Positions 26,891-35,186 of a stretch of 64,000 bases of DNA are shown here, piece by piece (position 1 is the first letter of the stretch; each line of letters opens with the position of its first letter). The notes under the pieces were generated by a model. That model ran no database searches. It was not told where the DNA came from and saw only the letters and a program-made list of their open reading frames with translations. The translations under genes were made by a program, and so were the position numbers. This stretch comes from Amycolatopsis methanolica 239 (GTDB taxonomy: Bacteria > Actinomycetota > Actinomycetes > Mycobacteriales > Pseudonocardiaceae): the NCBI RefSeq assembly GCF_000739085.1, contig NZ_CP009110.1, positions 3,596,001 to 3,660,000 of the forward strand, written 5' to 3'.

Positions 26891-27124
26891 TCACTCCACG
26901 CGGGCGATCAGCACGCCCTGCACGAGGGCGTCGCCCTCCTTGGCCAGCAGCCGCACGACCCCGGCGGCCGGCGAGGAGATCTCGACGTCGACCTTGTCCA
27001 CGGCGACCTCGGCGAGCAGGTCACCCTCGGCGACGCGTTCGCCGTCCTGCACGAACCAGGTCGCCACCACACCCTCGGCGTCCGGGTCCTTCGCCGACAG
27101 CATCGGGAACAGCACTTCGGTCAC
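26891..27124 (-). CDS. Stand-alone lipoyl/biotinyl domain protein
   Basis: This 77-residue protein is a single lipoyl domain with nothing else: VLFPMLSAKDPDAEGVV, FVQDGERVAEGDLLAEV, the modified-lysine hairpin VAVDKVDVEISSP and AAGVVRLLAKEGDALVQGV. The DKV context resembles lipoyl domains of E2 acyltransferases. GTG 27124 has GGAGGTGG upstream. Free lipoyl domains act as shuttles for dehydrogenase complexes or lipoate-dependent chemistry; no partner enzyme is in the window. Confidence 0.75.
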   Translation of the reverse strand: MTEVLFPMLSAKDPDAEGVVATWFVQDGERVAEGDLLAEVAVDKVDVEISSPAAGVVRLLAKEGDALVQGVLIARVE

Positions 27125-27264
27125 GTCGCGACCACCTCCGGTGTGGGCAGCACCGGCCGTTCGCACCTCCGCGCTGCCCGGAAACATCCAGGATGTGACG
27201 GCCCGCCTGGTTCTGGCAAGCGCGTAGGTTGGGTTTGAACAGCAATCACCAACGGAGGTGAGCG

Positions 27265-27724
27265 ATGCGCACGAGACGCCGGGCACGCTGGGTCTGGATC
27301 GAGGCGTGGCACATCCCGGTCCGGCTGGTGACCGGGGGCCTACATCCTGAACTCGGGCGTGGCCAAGCGGAAGGCCGACGAGACGACGCCCGCGCAACTG
27401 CACGGGTTCGCCGCGGGCACCTACCCGCCGGTCCGGCGCATACCGCCAGAGAAGTTCGTCCGGGCGCGCTGTCGGCCGGTGAGATCGCGCTGGGCGCGAT
27501 GCTGCTGGTCCCCGCGGTGCCGCCGCTGGTGGCAGGCGCCGGTCTCACCGCGTTCTCGGCCGGCTGCTCGGCCTGTACGCCCGCACCCCGGGCCTGCGGC
27601 AGGACGGCTCGACCAGCCCACCGAGCAGGGCGTCGCGATCGCCAAGGACGTGTGGATGTTCGGCATCGCTGCGTCGATGGTGCTGGACCACTTCCTGGGG
27701 TCACACCGCCGCGAGCGCGCGTAA
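27265..27724 (+). pseudogene. DoxX-like membrane protein gene with at least four frame changes
   Basis: Pieces in changing frames assemble to one protein: IEAWHIPVRLVTG, then YILNSGVAKRKADETTPAQL and HGFAAGTYP, then ALSAGEIALGAMLLVPAVPP and LVAGAGLTAFSAG, then LLGLYARTPGLRQDGS and finally PTEQGVAIAKDVWMFGIAAS. The order and content fit the four-helix DoxX family. Changes fall near 27337, 27465, 27565 and 27610. The ribosome site ACGGAGGTGAG precedes the ATG. Total length would be about 150 residues, so nearly all sequence is present and only the frame is broken. Confidence 0.65.
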
Positions 27725-28188
27725 CGCGGAGCCGAGGTCGCCGGCGGACTCCAGGTGCCGGGCCGCGCACTCGGCCATCGACTTCCCCAGTTCCGGGGTG
27801 TCGAGCATCCGCCGCGCCGCCGCCGCGAGTTCGCCATCGGCCTCGCACACGACAGCGAGCCCGGCTTCGGCCATGAGACGGGCGTTGGCTCGGCCGTGCG
27901 CGGCGATCGGCCGGTGCATCAGCACGGGACGGCCGCAGGCCAGCGCTTCCCGGTGGCGCCGCCCGCGTTGGTGACCACCACGTCCGAGGCGACGATCCAG
28001 GCGGCCATTTCGCCGGTCCAGCCGAGTACGCGCAGCCGCGGGTCGGCGAGCCGCCGCAGTGACCGCGCCAGGCGCTCGTTGCGGCCGCACACCACCACGG
28101 GCACCACCGAGGGGCCCGCGGCCAGCAGTTCGCGGGCGGCGGAGGAGACCTGGCCGAACCCGAGCGAACCGCAGGACACCAGGGCCAC
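27701..28188 (-). pseudogene. C-terminal half of a MurG/UGT-like glycosyltransferase with a frame change
   Basis: The translation begins VALVSCGSLGFGQVSSAARE, continues with VVPVVVCGRNERLARSLRRL and WIVASDVVVTNAGGATG, then changes frame near 27945 to EALACGRPVLMHRPIAAHGR and ARLMAEAGLAVVCE. This is the nucleotide-sugar-binding Rossmann half of GT28/GT1-type enzymes. The acceptor-binding N-terminal half is absent; the preceding DNA belongs to a transporter gene in the same direction. It probably cannot work. The stop lies within the end of the DoxX gene on the other strand. Confidence 0.6.
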
Positions 28189-28207
28189 GAACGCATCCGG
28201 CGGCAGC

Positions 28208-29028
28208 CCGGACCTCCCGTGGAGTCAGGCGCGCCGCCCTGGCGGACAGCACGACGATGCCGGCGATCACGACGAGACCGCCCAGGCCGGCGCCGGCGAG
28301 CGGGTCCAGCGCGGTGATCACGGCGAGCGCCGGGGTGAGGAACTCGCCGCGCCGGAAAGTGTTCTGGCTGAGCAGGAACCCCAGTGACCCGGTCACGCAC
28401 ACCACGTACAGCACCGGGTGGGTGAACGGCGCGGCAAGGGTGTCCCGCGCCTGCCCGGCCACGACCTTCATCAGCCCGGCGGTGACGCCGTAGAGCACGC
28501 CGGCGGCGACGGCGAGCCCGAGGACCCGCAGCGCGCCGGGTGCCAGCACCGACACCGCGAGCCCCAGCACGGTCAGCGCGGCCAGGGTCAGCGCCAGCAC
28601 CACCGGCGCCGGGCCGCGGACGAACATCGTGCCCTCCTCGCCGGGGTGCGCCAGCAGCAGCACCGCGGCCAGCCCGGCCACGCACATCAGGGAGCCGGCG
28701 CCGAGCACGGCGTCCGGGCGGCGGTGGGCCAGCCGGTCGGCGAAGAACCCGCCGAAGAGCAGCGATGTCACCAGCAGGGCTGTACCACCAGCAGCGGCGC
28801 GAACGCCAGCGCGACCAGTTGCAGCACCAGGCCGGCGACCGTCGCGGGCATCCCGGCCAGCCACAATGGACGGCGCGCGAGGCGGGACAGCAGCGCCGGG
28901 TCGAGTGTGCGGGCGGTCTCGACCTGTTGGGTGGCGTGCGCCTGCGCGGCACTGGCCAGGCCCGTCAGGGCGGCACCGGCGACCGCGGCGGGCACGGCCA
29001 CCGCCCAAGCGCTCGGTCCCGTCGGCAC
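28208..29028 (-). pseudogene. DMT-type multi-helix transporter gene with a frame change
   Basis: From the GTG at 29028 the first part reads SAWAVAVPAAVAGAALTGLA and TVAGLVLQLVALAFAPLLVV, then the frame changes near 28775 to LLVTSLLFGGFFADRLAHRR and further helices (GSLMCVAGLAAVLLLAH, VLALTLAALTVLGLAVSVL, VTGSLGFLLSQNTFRRGE, GLGGLVVIAGIVVLSARAA). The pattern of about nine helices and QNTFRRGE resembles DMT-superfamily proteins of actinobacteria. The frame runs on into the glycosyltransferase fragment without a clear stop of its own. Confidence 0.6.
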
Positions 29029-29125
29029 CGCGCCCCCTCGGTGTTCACTTCCACGGTAGCGGCGGGACGATCACCGGGGACTGGGTTCACAAGGGCTTCG
29101 GCCGGGCTTCTCTAAACTGCCACCG

Positions 29126-30202
29126 GTGCGACGGTTTCGGTGGTGGATCGGCTGGGGCGTTATGCTCTTCGTCCTGGTGCTGGTGGGGATCTTCGTGTTC
29201 ACGGGACCGAGCACGCCACCCGGGCCCATCGAGCGCCCCGGCCCGCCGGGCACCGGTCCGCTGACGATCGTGTCCATGGGCGACAGCACGCTCTCCGGTG
29301 AGGGCGCGGGCAGTTACACCGTCGACACCAACGGCGCCAACGGGGACTGGTGCCACCGCTCCCCCAACGCGACGGTGGAGAAGACCGACGTGCCGGGCAT
29401 CGTGGAGAAGGTGAACCTCGCCTGCTCCGGCGCGCCAGCCGCGCAGGTCGGGCTGGGCGACACCAGGCAGTGGACCGAGCCGTCCCAGGCCGGGCAGCTG
29501 GCGGAGCTGGTGAAGACCCACCGGGTCGCGGCCGTCGTGGTCGCGGTGGGCGCCAACGACGACCCGCATTTCTCGCAGCTGATCTCGCAGTGCTTCCAGG
29601 CGTGGTTCGTCTCCGGCAACGCGCCCTGCCGCACCACGATCGCGCCGACCTGGCAGCAGCGGGTCGACGCGATGGTGCCGAAGGTGGTGAGCGCGCTCGG
29701 CGACATCAAGACGGTGCTCGCCCGCGCCGGGTACGAGCCTGAGGACTACCAGCTGGTGCTCCAGTCCTATGCGGCGCCGATCGGGCCGGGGATCCCGGCG
29801 AACCTGCAGAACCTCAACGGCTGCCCGTTTCGCACCGAGGACCTGCTGTGGGTGGTCAACGAGGGTGTGCCGGTGCTGTCCCGCGGGCTGGCCTCGGCGG
29901 CGGCGCAGGCCGGGGCGCGGTTCCTGGACCTGTCCCGCGCCGGGCTGGGGCACGAGGCGTGCAGCGGCGGGGCCGACCCGTCGACGGAGTGGTTCAGCCG
30001 GCTGACGCTGCAGCTCAACGACCTGGCCGACGCCGACCGCGCGGGCCATGCCATTCAGGAATCGTTCCACCCCAACGCGAACGGGCACGCCCAGTTCGGC
30101 CGCTGCCTTACCGAGTTCCTGGCGACGTCCGGCCCGGCGGCCGCGTGCCTGAAGGGCCAGGACGGTAACCTTCACCCGGCGGCCGCGGTCACCGCCGGGT
30201 AG
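29126..30202 (+). CDS. Membrane-anchored SGNH/GDSL hydrolase
   Basis: A single N-terminal helix (residues 5-27, WWIGWGVMLFVLVLVGIFVF) anchors a 358-residue extracytoplasmic SGNH domain: block I VSMGDSTLSGEG with the nucleophile Ser, block III AVVVAVGANDDPHF, and block V QESFHPNANGHAQF with the catalytic His. Several paired cysteines suggest disulfides. It should be an esterase or lipase acting at the cell surface. The GTG at 29126 lies 7 nt after TAAACT (29113-29118) without a ribosome site, so probably leaderless. It is convergent with the toxin gene. Confidence 0.87.
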   Translation: MRRFRWWIGWGVMLFVLVLVGIFVFTGPSTPPGPIERPGPPGTGPLTIVSMGDSTLSGEGAGSYTVDTNGANGDWCHRSPNATVEKTDVPGIVEKVNLACSGAPAAQVGLGDTRQWTEPSQAGQLAELVKTHRVAAVVVAVGANDDPHFSQLISQCFQAWFVSGNAPCRTTIAPTWQQRVDAMVPKVVSALGDIKTVLARAGYEPEDYQLVLQSYAAPIGPGIPANLQNLNGCPFRTEDLLWVVNEGVPVLSRGLASAAAQAGARFLDLSRAGLGHEACSGGADPSTEWFSRLTLQLNDLADADRAGHAIQESFHPNANGHAQFGRCLTEFLATSGPAAACLKGQDGNLHPAAAVTAG

Positions 30203-30208
30203 CGCCGC

Positions 30209-30508
30209 TCAGAGGTCGAGCGCCGCGCGCAGCGCGATGTCGACCTGCTCCTGCGTCTGCTGGTCGATCTCGGCGATCCGTTCCACGAGCCACCCGCGGT
30301 AGAGGCGGGTCAGGAGCAGCGTGGAGATCCAGAACCGGCTGTCCAGCGCGACGCCGAGGATGTCCTGCGGGTCCTCCTCCAGCAGTTCGGTGCCGATGAG
30401 CCAGGGGCGTTCCGACTCGTTGACGCCGTCGGAGGACAGCAGCAGCACCGTGCGTTCCCGGGACGGCTGGGTGGGCGGCTTGTACGCCCAGATCTCCCCT
30501 TTACGCAC
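30209..30508 (-). CDS. MazF/PemK-like toxin of a type II toxin-antitoxin pair
   Basis: The 99 residues begin MRKGEIWAYKPP, the usual first strand of MazF/CcdB-fold toxins, followed by RTVLLLSSDGVNESERPWLI and the strand LGVALDSRFWISTLLLTRL. Family toxins are mRNA interferases. Some MazF core residues are only loosely kept, so activity is not certain. The GTG start overlaps the antitoxin stop by 8 bp, the normal arrangement for translationally coupled pairs. Confidence 0.7.
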   Translation of the reverse strand: MRKGEIWAYKPPTQPSRERTVLLLSSDGVNESERPWLIGTELLEEDPQDILGVALDSRFWISTLLLTRLYRGWLVERIAEIDQQTQEQVDIALRAALDL

Positions 30509-30725
30509 CCAGGTCCTTGTCCGCGGCGGCCAGTTCCGCCTCGTCGGCCGCGGCCAGCGCCTCCGCGTCGTGCCGGGCCGGGGCGCGGTAGCCGGTGCGG
30601 ACGGCCTCGCGCCGGGCGGCGCGCGACAGCCACGCCGACAGCGAGATCCCGTGCGCCTTCGCCGCGCGCTCGGCGTACTCGATCGCCGCCGTGTCGAGCG
30701 AGAGCGTGACCTTACGAGTTGCCAT
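30501..30725 (-). CDS. Ribbon-helix-helix antitoxin
   Basis: This 74-residue protein opens with the RHH strand ATRKVTLSLDTAAIEYAERA and the helix HGISLSAWLSRAARREAVR; the rest is an acidic alanine-rich helix (HDAEALAAADEAELAAADKD) that can wrap around the toxin. I choose the ATG at 30725; an in-frame ATG four codons earlier is weaker. It is the first gene of the toxin-antitoxin operon and likely represses it. Confidence 0.75.
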   Translation of the reverse strand: MATRKVTLSLDTAAIEYAERAAKAHGISLSAWLSRAARREAVRTGYRAPARHDAEALAAADEAELAAADKDLGA

Positions 30726-30756
30726 ACCTTTCACCATACCCTTCGCCCGGCGTTTG

Positions 30757-31209
30757 TCACACCGTCGGCGGACGGCCCTCGAACGGCGTGGACAGCACCA
30801 CGGTCGTCCGGGTCGACACCTTCGCCGCCTCCCGGATCCGGCGCAGCAGGTCCTCCAGGTCCCGCGGCGACGCCACGCGCACCAGCAGGATGTAGGACTC
30901 GTCGCCGGCGACCGAGTAACACGACTCGATCTCCCGGATGTGCTCGATGCGCTGCGGGTAGTCGTCCGGCGCGGCCGGGTCGTTGGGGGTCAGCGAGATC
31001 AGCGCGGTCAGCGGCAGCCCGATCTGCTCGCTGTCCAGCCGCGCCACGTACCCCTGGATCACGCCGCGCTGCTCCAGCCGCCGCACGCGCTGGTGCACCG
31101 CCGACACCGACAGCCCCACCCGCTCGGCCAGATCGGTGAAGGAGCAGCGGCCGTCGCCGGCCAGCTCCCGCGCGATCGCCTGGTCCAGCGGCTCCAGCGG
31201 CCCGCTCAC
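30757..31209 (-). CDS. Lrp/AsnC family regulator
   Basis: The 150-residue protein has a winged helix (LDQAIARELAGDGRCSFTDL, AERVGLSVSAVHQRVRRLEQ, RGVIQGYVARLD) and a RAM ligand domain (GLPLTALISLTP, ESCYSVAGDESYILLVRVAS, TRTTVVLSTPFEGR). Such proteins sense amino acids as octamers. The GTG at 31209 overlaps the stop of the M24 peptidase gene, so the two are one operon and the regulator probably responds to amino acids released by peptidases. Confidence 0.9.
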   Translation of the reverse strand: MSGPLEPLDQAIARELAGDGRCSFTDLAERVGLSVSAVHQRVRRLEQRGVIQGYVARLDSEQIGLPLTALISLTPNDPAAPDDYPQRIEHIREIESCYSVAGDESYILLVRVASPRDLEDLLRRIREAAKVSTRTTVVLSTPFEGRPPTV

Positions 31210-32348
31210 GAGTCGAGCACGACGAGCTCGTGCGGGCGCTGGTTGAGTGCTTCGACCCCGTCGGCGGTGACCACGACGATGTCCTCGACGCGGGCGCCCC
31301 AGCGCCCCGGCTGGTAGATGCCCGGCTCGACGCTGAACGCCATGCCCGGCTCCAGGGCCAGGTCGTTGCCGGCCACGATGTAGGGCTCCTCGTGCACGTC
31401 GAGCCCGATGCCGTGCCCGGTGCGGTGGATGAAGAACTCCCCGTACCCGGCGTCGGCGATGATCTCGCGGGCCGCGGCGTCGACGGACTGGGCGGTGACG
31501 CCCGGCCGCACCGCCTCTACCGCCGCCTGCTGCGCGCGCTGCAGCACAGCGTAGGTCTCGGCCACGTCGGCGTCGCGCGGCTCGCCCACCGCGTACGTGC
31601 GGGTGGAGTCGGAGTTGTAGCCCTCGGGGATCGGGCCGCCGATGTCGACCACCACCACGTCGCCGCGCTCGATGACCCGGCCGGACACGTCGTGGTGCGG
31701 GCTGGCGCCGTTGGGGCCGGAGCCGACGATCACGAAGTCGGCGTGCAGGTGGCCCTCCTCGACGATCGCGGCGGCGATGTCGGCGCCCACCTCGGCCTCG
31801 GTGCGGCCGGGGCGCAGCCACTCGGCGATGCGGGCGTGCACCCGGTCGATCGCCGCGCCCGCGCGGCGCAGCGCGTCGATCTCGGCGGCGTCCTTGCGCA
31901 TCCGCAGCTCGCGGATCACGGGGCCGGCCAGCGTCTGCTCGGCGGAGCCGAGCGCGGCGCGGAACGCGAGCACGTGCAGCGCGATCAGCCCGTCGCTGAC
32001 CGCGACGCGGCCGGGCTTGCCGAGCCGGTCGGCGACCATGCGGTAGGGGTCCTCGCCGTCGACCCAGGTGACCACCTCGACGCCCAGCTCGCCGGTGGGC
32101 ACCGCCGCGTAGCCGGGGGCCTCCAGCTTCGGCACGACCAGCGCCGGGGTGCCCTCGGCGGGTACCACGAGGGTCGTCAGCCGCTCGAAGGAGCCACCGG
32201 CCTCGCCGAGCAGGTACCGCAGGTCCGAGCCCGGGGCGATGAGCAGGGCGTCGGCGCCGGCGTCGGCGGTGGCCGCGCGGGCCCGCTCCAGACGGGCGCG
32301 CAGGGTTTCCGGGGCGGGTGCTGGGATCTCGGGTGAGCGGGACGACAT
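31206..32348 (-). CDS. M24 metallopeptidase (Xaa-Pro aminopeptidase/dipeptidase-like)
   Basis: The 380-residue protein has a creatinase-like N-terminal domain and a pita-bread catalytic domain with all five metal ligands in view: VVVDIGG, NSDSTRTY, HRTGHGIGLDVHEEP, SVEPGIY and RVEDIVVV. It should remove N-terminal residues next to proline from peptides in the cytoplasm. ATG 32348 starts the gene; it is followed by the Lrp gene with overlapping start/stop and is divergent from the exonuclease gene 54 bp away. Confidence 0.9.
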   Translation of the reverse strand: MSSRSPEIPAPAPETLRARLERARAATADAGADALLIAPGSDLRYLLGEAGGSFERLTTLVVPAEGTPALVVPKLEAPGYAAVPTGELGVEVVTWVDGEDPYRMVADRLGKPGRVAVSDGLIALHVLAFRAALGSAEQTLAGPVIRELRMRKDAAEIDALRRAGAAIDRVHARIAEWLRPGRTEAEVGADIAAAIVEEGHLHADFVIVGSGPNGASPHHDVSGRVIERGDVVVVDIGGPIPEGYNSDSTRTYAVGEPRDADVAETYAVLQRAQQAAVEAVRPGVTAQSVDAAAREIIADAGYGEFFIHRTGHGIGLDVHEEPYIVAGNDLALEPGMAFSVEPGIYQPGRWGARVEDIVVVTADGVEALNQRPHELVVLDS

Positions 32349-32401
32349 GCCACGCAGCGTATCTGGCCCCGGCCGGGACCGCGTCTGGCAGGCTGTGGTC
32401 C

Positions 32402-33337
32402 GTGACACTTGCCCTGCTGGATTCCGCGAGCCTGTACTTCCGCTCGTTCCACGCGCTGCCCGAGTCGATGACCGCGCCGGACGGGACGCCGGTCAACGCG
32501 GTGCGTGGGTTCACCGACACGCTGGCCCGGATCGTCACCGACCGGCGCCCGACGCGGCTCGTCGCGTGCCTGGACGCGGACTGGCGCCCGAGGTTCCGCA
32601 CCGACCTGCTGCCCAGCTACAAGGCGCACCGGGTGGCCGACGCCGCCGCGAACGCCGAGGAGGTGCCGGACACGCTCACCCCGCAGGTGCCGATCATCCT
32701 GGAGGTGCTGCAGGCGTTCGGGTTCGCCACCGCCGAGGCCGACGGGTACGAGGCCGACGACGTGATCGGCGCCCTGACCGCGCGGGAGAAGACCGACCCG
32801 GTGGAGGTGATCACCGGCGACCGTGACCTGTTCCAGCTGGTGCGCACCGAGCCGACCCCGGCGTCGGTGGTCTACGTGGGCAAGGGCTGGGCCAAGGCCG
32901 AGGTGCTGGGGCCGCCCGAGATCGCCGAGCGCTACGGCGTGCCGGTGGACGGCGCCGGGCAGGCGTATGCGGACATGGCCGTGCTGCGCGGTGACCCGTC
33001 CGACGGGCTGCCGGGGGTGGCCGGGATCGGCGAGAAGACCGCGGCGAAGCTGATCACTCAGTTCGGGTCGCTCGACGGGCTGATCGCCGCGGCCACCGCG
33101 GGCAGCAAGGACGTGCCGCAGAAGACGCGGCAGCGGCTCGCCGAGGCCGAGGACTACCTGCGGGCGGCGCCCACAGTGGTCAAGGTCGCCGCCGACGCGC
33201 CGGTGTCGCTGTCCGGTTCGGACGCGGTGCCCGCCTCGCCCGCGGACCCGGACCGGGTGCTGGAGCTGGCCGAGCGGTGGAACCTCGGCAGCTCGGCGAC
33301 CCGGCTGGTCAAGGCGCTCACCGCGAACGCCCGCTGA
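32402..33337 (+). CDS. 5'-3' exonuclease (PolA N-domain/FEN-like)
   Basis: The 311-residue protein corresponds to the isolated 5' nuclease domain of DNA polymerase I: LALLDSASLYFRSFHALPES, AVRGFTDTLARIV, CLDADWRPRFRTDLLPSYKA, the acidic cluster EADGYEADDVIGAL, VEVITGDRDLFQLV and the helix-hairpin-helix DPSDGLPGVAGIGEKTAAKL. It should remove RNA primers or flaps. The GTG start has CAGGCT upstream and no ribosome site. It is convergent with the GPP34 gene and shares a strong hairpin with it. Confidence 0.92.
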   Translation: MTLALLDSASLYFRSFHALPESMTAPDGTPVNAVRGFTDTLARIVTDRRPTRLVACLDADWRPRFRTDLLPSYKAHRVADAAANAEEVPDTLTPQVPIILEVLQAFGFATAEADGYEADDVIGALTAREKTDPVEVITGDRDLFQLVRTEPTPASVVYVGKGWAKAEVLGPPEIAERYGVPVDGAGQAYADMAVLRGDPSDGLPGVAGIGEKTAAKLITQFGSLDGLIAAATAGSKDVPQKTRQRLAEAEDYLRAAPTVVKVAADAPVSLSGSDAVPASPADPDRVLELAERWNLGSSATRLVKALTANAR

Positions 33338-33363
33338 CCCGGCACGGCACCCGGGCCGCCACG

Positions 33364-33391
33364 GCTCAGCCGCCGGAGGCGGCGGCTGAGC
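33364..33391. terminator. Bidirectional hairpin between the exonuclease and GPP34 genes
   Basis: GCTCAGCCGCC (33364-33374) and its exact complement (33381-33391) enclose a 6-nt loop. It overlaps the GPP34 stop (33366-33368) and lies 26 nt after the exonuclease stop. Confidence 0.75.
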
Positions 33392-34004
33392 GCTGGGACT
33401 GGATCGTCTTCCGCAGCGCTTTCACCACCGGCTCCACCGGGCGGCCCAGCTCGGCCAGCCGCCCCTTGTACTGGCGCCGTTCGGCGCGGGTGAAGACCGT
33501 GCGCAGTTCGGCGGTGCCGGCCAGGGCGCACAGCGCGCCCAGGCGCGGGTCCACCCGGTACGCCGGCTGCCCGCCGCGCACGGTGCGGCGCACCTCTTCG
33601 GCCAGCCGCTTGGTTTCGTGCGGCCGGCGCAGCGTCACCTGGTGCACCGGGAACAGGCCGAGCACCCGCCGTGAGTCGACCTTGATCACCTGCTCGGCGG
33701 CCAGGTGCTCACGCACCAGCGGCACGATCCGGCTGGCGCGGCGGGACACCCACCGCCGCCACGACCGGGGCGCGCTGTCGCCGATCTCCAGCAGGACCAG
33801 GTCGAGCACCGGGTCCAGCCCGGGCGCGGGCGCGGCCGGCGCCGCCTTGCCGCCATCGTCGACGAGGAAACCGCCGAGCACCAGGTCGGCCAGCGCCGCG
33901 GCCCGCAGGGCGTAGCCCAGTTCGGACCGCGACGTGAGGCGTTTCTTGTCCGTGTCGTAGGCCAGCAGGAAGAGCCGCGCGGCCAGTGAGTCAGGCGTGT
34001 TCAT
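33366..34004 (-). CDS. GPP34 (GOLPH3/Vps74-like) family protein
   Basis: The 212-residue all-helical protein follows the GPP34 pattern: [54 protein letters not shown], a central [34 protein letters not shown] and [14 protein letters not shown]. Eukaryotic GOLPH3 binds PI4P and Golgi enzymes; bacterial members are common in actinobacteria and their role is not established. Some are peripheral membrane proteins. It is the third gene of an operon after an SPFH protein and an RHH protein, its ATG overlapping the RHH stop by 14 bp. Confidence 0.85.
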   Translation of the reverse strand: MNTPDSLAARLFLLAYDTDKKRLTSRSELGYALRAAALADLVLGGFLVDDGGKAAPAAPAPGLDPVLDLVLLEIGDSAPRSWRRWVSRRASRIVPLVREHLAAEQVIKVDSRRVLGLFPVHQVTLRRPHETKRLAEEVRRTVRGGQPAYRVDPRLGALCALAGTAELRTVFTRAERRQYKGRLAELGRPVEPVVKALRKTIQSQRSAAASGG

Positions 34005-34206
34005 CCTCGTCCCCCTTCTTGGGGCGTCCCCGCGGGCGCATGCGGCCCACCTCGCGGGGCAGCCGCCCGGCGTCCGCGAGGGCCTTGCGCAGCAGGAACT
34101 CGATCTGCGCGTTGGTGCTGCGCAGCTCTTCACCTGCCCAGCGCGCCACCGCGTCGTGCACGGCCGGGTCGAGCCGCAGCAGGATCTTCTTCCGCTCGGC
34201 CGGCAT
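33991..34206 (-). CDS. Ribbon-helix-helix-like small DNA-binding protein
   Basis: These 71 residues open with [20 protein letters not shown], a ribbon-helix-helix strand and first helix, followed by [20 protein letters not shown], the second helix with the NAQIEFLLR signature of Arc-like repressors, and a charged tail ([13 protein letters not shown]). It lies between the SPFH and GPP34 genes with no gap on one side and a 14-bp overlap on the other. It is a candidate repressor of its own operon, perhaps through the TGATATCA palindrome upstream. Confidence 0.8.
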   Translation of the reverse strand: MPAERKKILLRLDPAVHDAVARWAGEELRSTNAQIEFLLRKALADAGRLPREVGRMRPRGRPKKGDEDEHA

Positions 34207-35100
34207 CTACTGGTACAGCGTCCCGGTGTTGACGACCGGCTGCGCGTCGCGGTCACCGACGAGCACCACCAGCAGGTTGCTCACCATCGTGGCCTTGCGC
34301 TCCTCGTCGAGCTCGACGACCTCGTGCCGGGCGAGCCGGTCCAGCGCCATCTCCACCATGCCGACCGCGCCTTCCACGATGCGCTGGCGCGCGGCCACCA
34401 CGGCCCCGGCCTGCTGGCGCCGCAGCATCGCCTGCGCGATCTCCGGGGCGTAGGCCAGGTGGGTGATGCGGGATTCGATGATCTTCACGCCGGCCGAGGC
34501 GACGCGCGTGGCGATCTCCGCGGACAGCTTCTCGGTGATCTCGTCGGCGTTGTCCCGCAACGACAAGCGGGCGGTGTCGGCGTTGTCGTAGGGGTAGGCG
34601 TTGGCGATGTGCCGGACCGCGGTTTCGCTCTGGATGGCGACGAACTCGACGAAGTCGTCGACCTCGAACACGGCCTGCGCGGTGTCGGCGACTTGCCACA
34701 CCACGACCGCCGCGATCTCGATCGGGTTGCCGTCGGCCTCGTTGACCTTCGCCACCCCGGTCTCGTGGTTGCGGATTCGCGTGGAGACCTTTCGCCGCTG
34801 GGTGAACGGGTTGACCCACTGCAACCCGGCGGTGCGCAGCGTCCCCACGTAGCGGCCGAGCAGCTGCACCACCCGCGCCTCGCCCGGCGCGACCGGGGTC
34901 AGCCCGCCGAGGAGCACGATCCCGGCGAGCGCGGCGACCACGCCCCCGGCGAGCATCCCCGCCGAGCCGTCACCGGTGGCCAGCAGCACGACCCCGCCCG
35001 CCACCAGCACCACCGCGACGCCCAGCATCACGAACCCGTTGACCGCGCGCACCAGGCGTTCCCGCGTCTGCGGCGCCGGCATGTCCACGACGGTTCCCAT
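34207..35100 (-). CDS. SPFH/Band 7 (stomatin/flotillin-like) membrane protein
   Basis: The 297-residue protein has two N-terminal hydrophobic helices ([20 protein letters not shown] and [16 protein letters not shown]), then an SPFH domain: [74 protein letters not shown] and the C-terminal helix [24 protein letters not shown] proteins build large membrane cages or scaffolds. It begins the SPFH-RHH-GPP34 operon. The start ATG lies 45 bp from a perfect palindrome shared with the divergent ABC genes. Confidence 0.9.
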   Translation of the reverse strand: MGTVVDMPAPQTRERLVRAVNGFVMLGVAVVLVAGGVVLLATGDGSAGMLAGGVVAALAGIVLLGGLTPVAPGEARVVQLLGRYVGTLRTAGLQWVNPFTQRRKVSTRIRNHETGVAKVNEADGNPIEIAAVVVWQVADTAQAVFEVDDFVEFVAIQSETAVRHIANAYPYDNADTARLSLRDNADEITEKLSAEIATRVASAGVKIIESRITHLAYAPEIAQAMLRRQQAGAVVAARQRIVEGAVGMVEMALDRLARHEVVELDEERKATMVSNLLVVLVGDRDAQPVVNTGTLYQ

Positions 35101-35145
35101 GACCGCTCCCCTCAGTTCCTTGCCTCGATGGCTTCAATGTAGCAT

Positions 35146-35157
35146 AGTGATATCACT
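35146..35157. promoter_or_regulatory. 12-bp palindrome AGTGATATCACT between the SPFH operon and ABC genes
   Basis: The palindrome is perfect and embedded in an AT-rich stretch (35137-35162) between divergent starts at 35100 and 35187. RHH repressors bind short palindromes of this type, so the RHH protein of the SPFH operon is the first candidate; this is inference. Confidence 0.55.
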
Positions 35158-35186
35158 TTTTCAGCGCTACGCGGAAGGGGGACACG

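Noticed and set aside
30209..30725. Defence island around the toxin-antitoxin pair
   Set aside because: Neighbours are a hydrolase and an Lrp/peptidase operon; no nuclease, helicase or other defence gene accompanies it.
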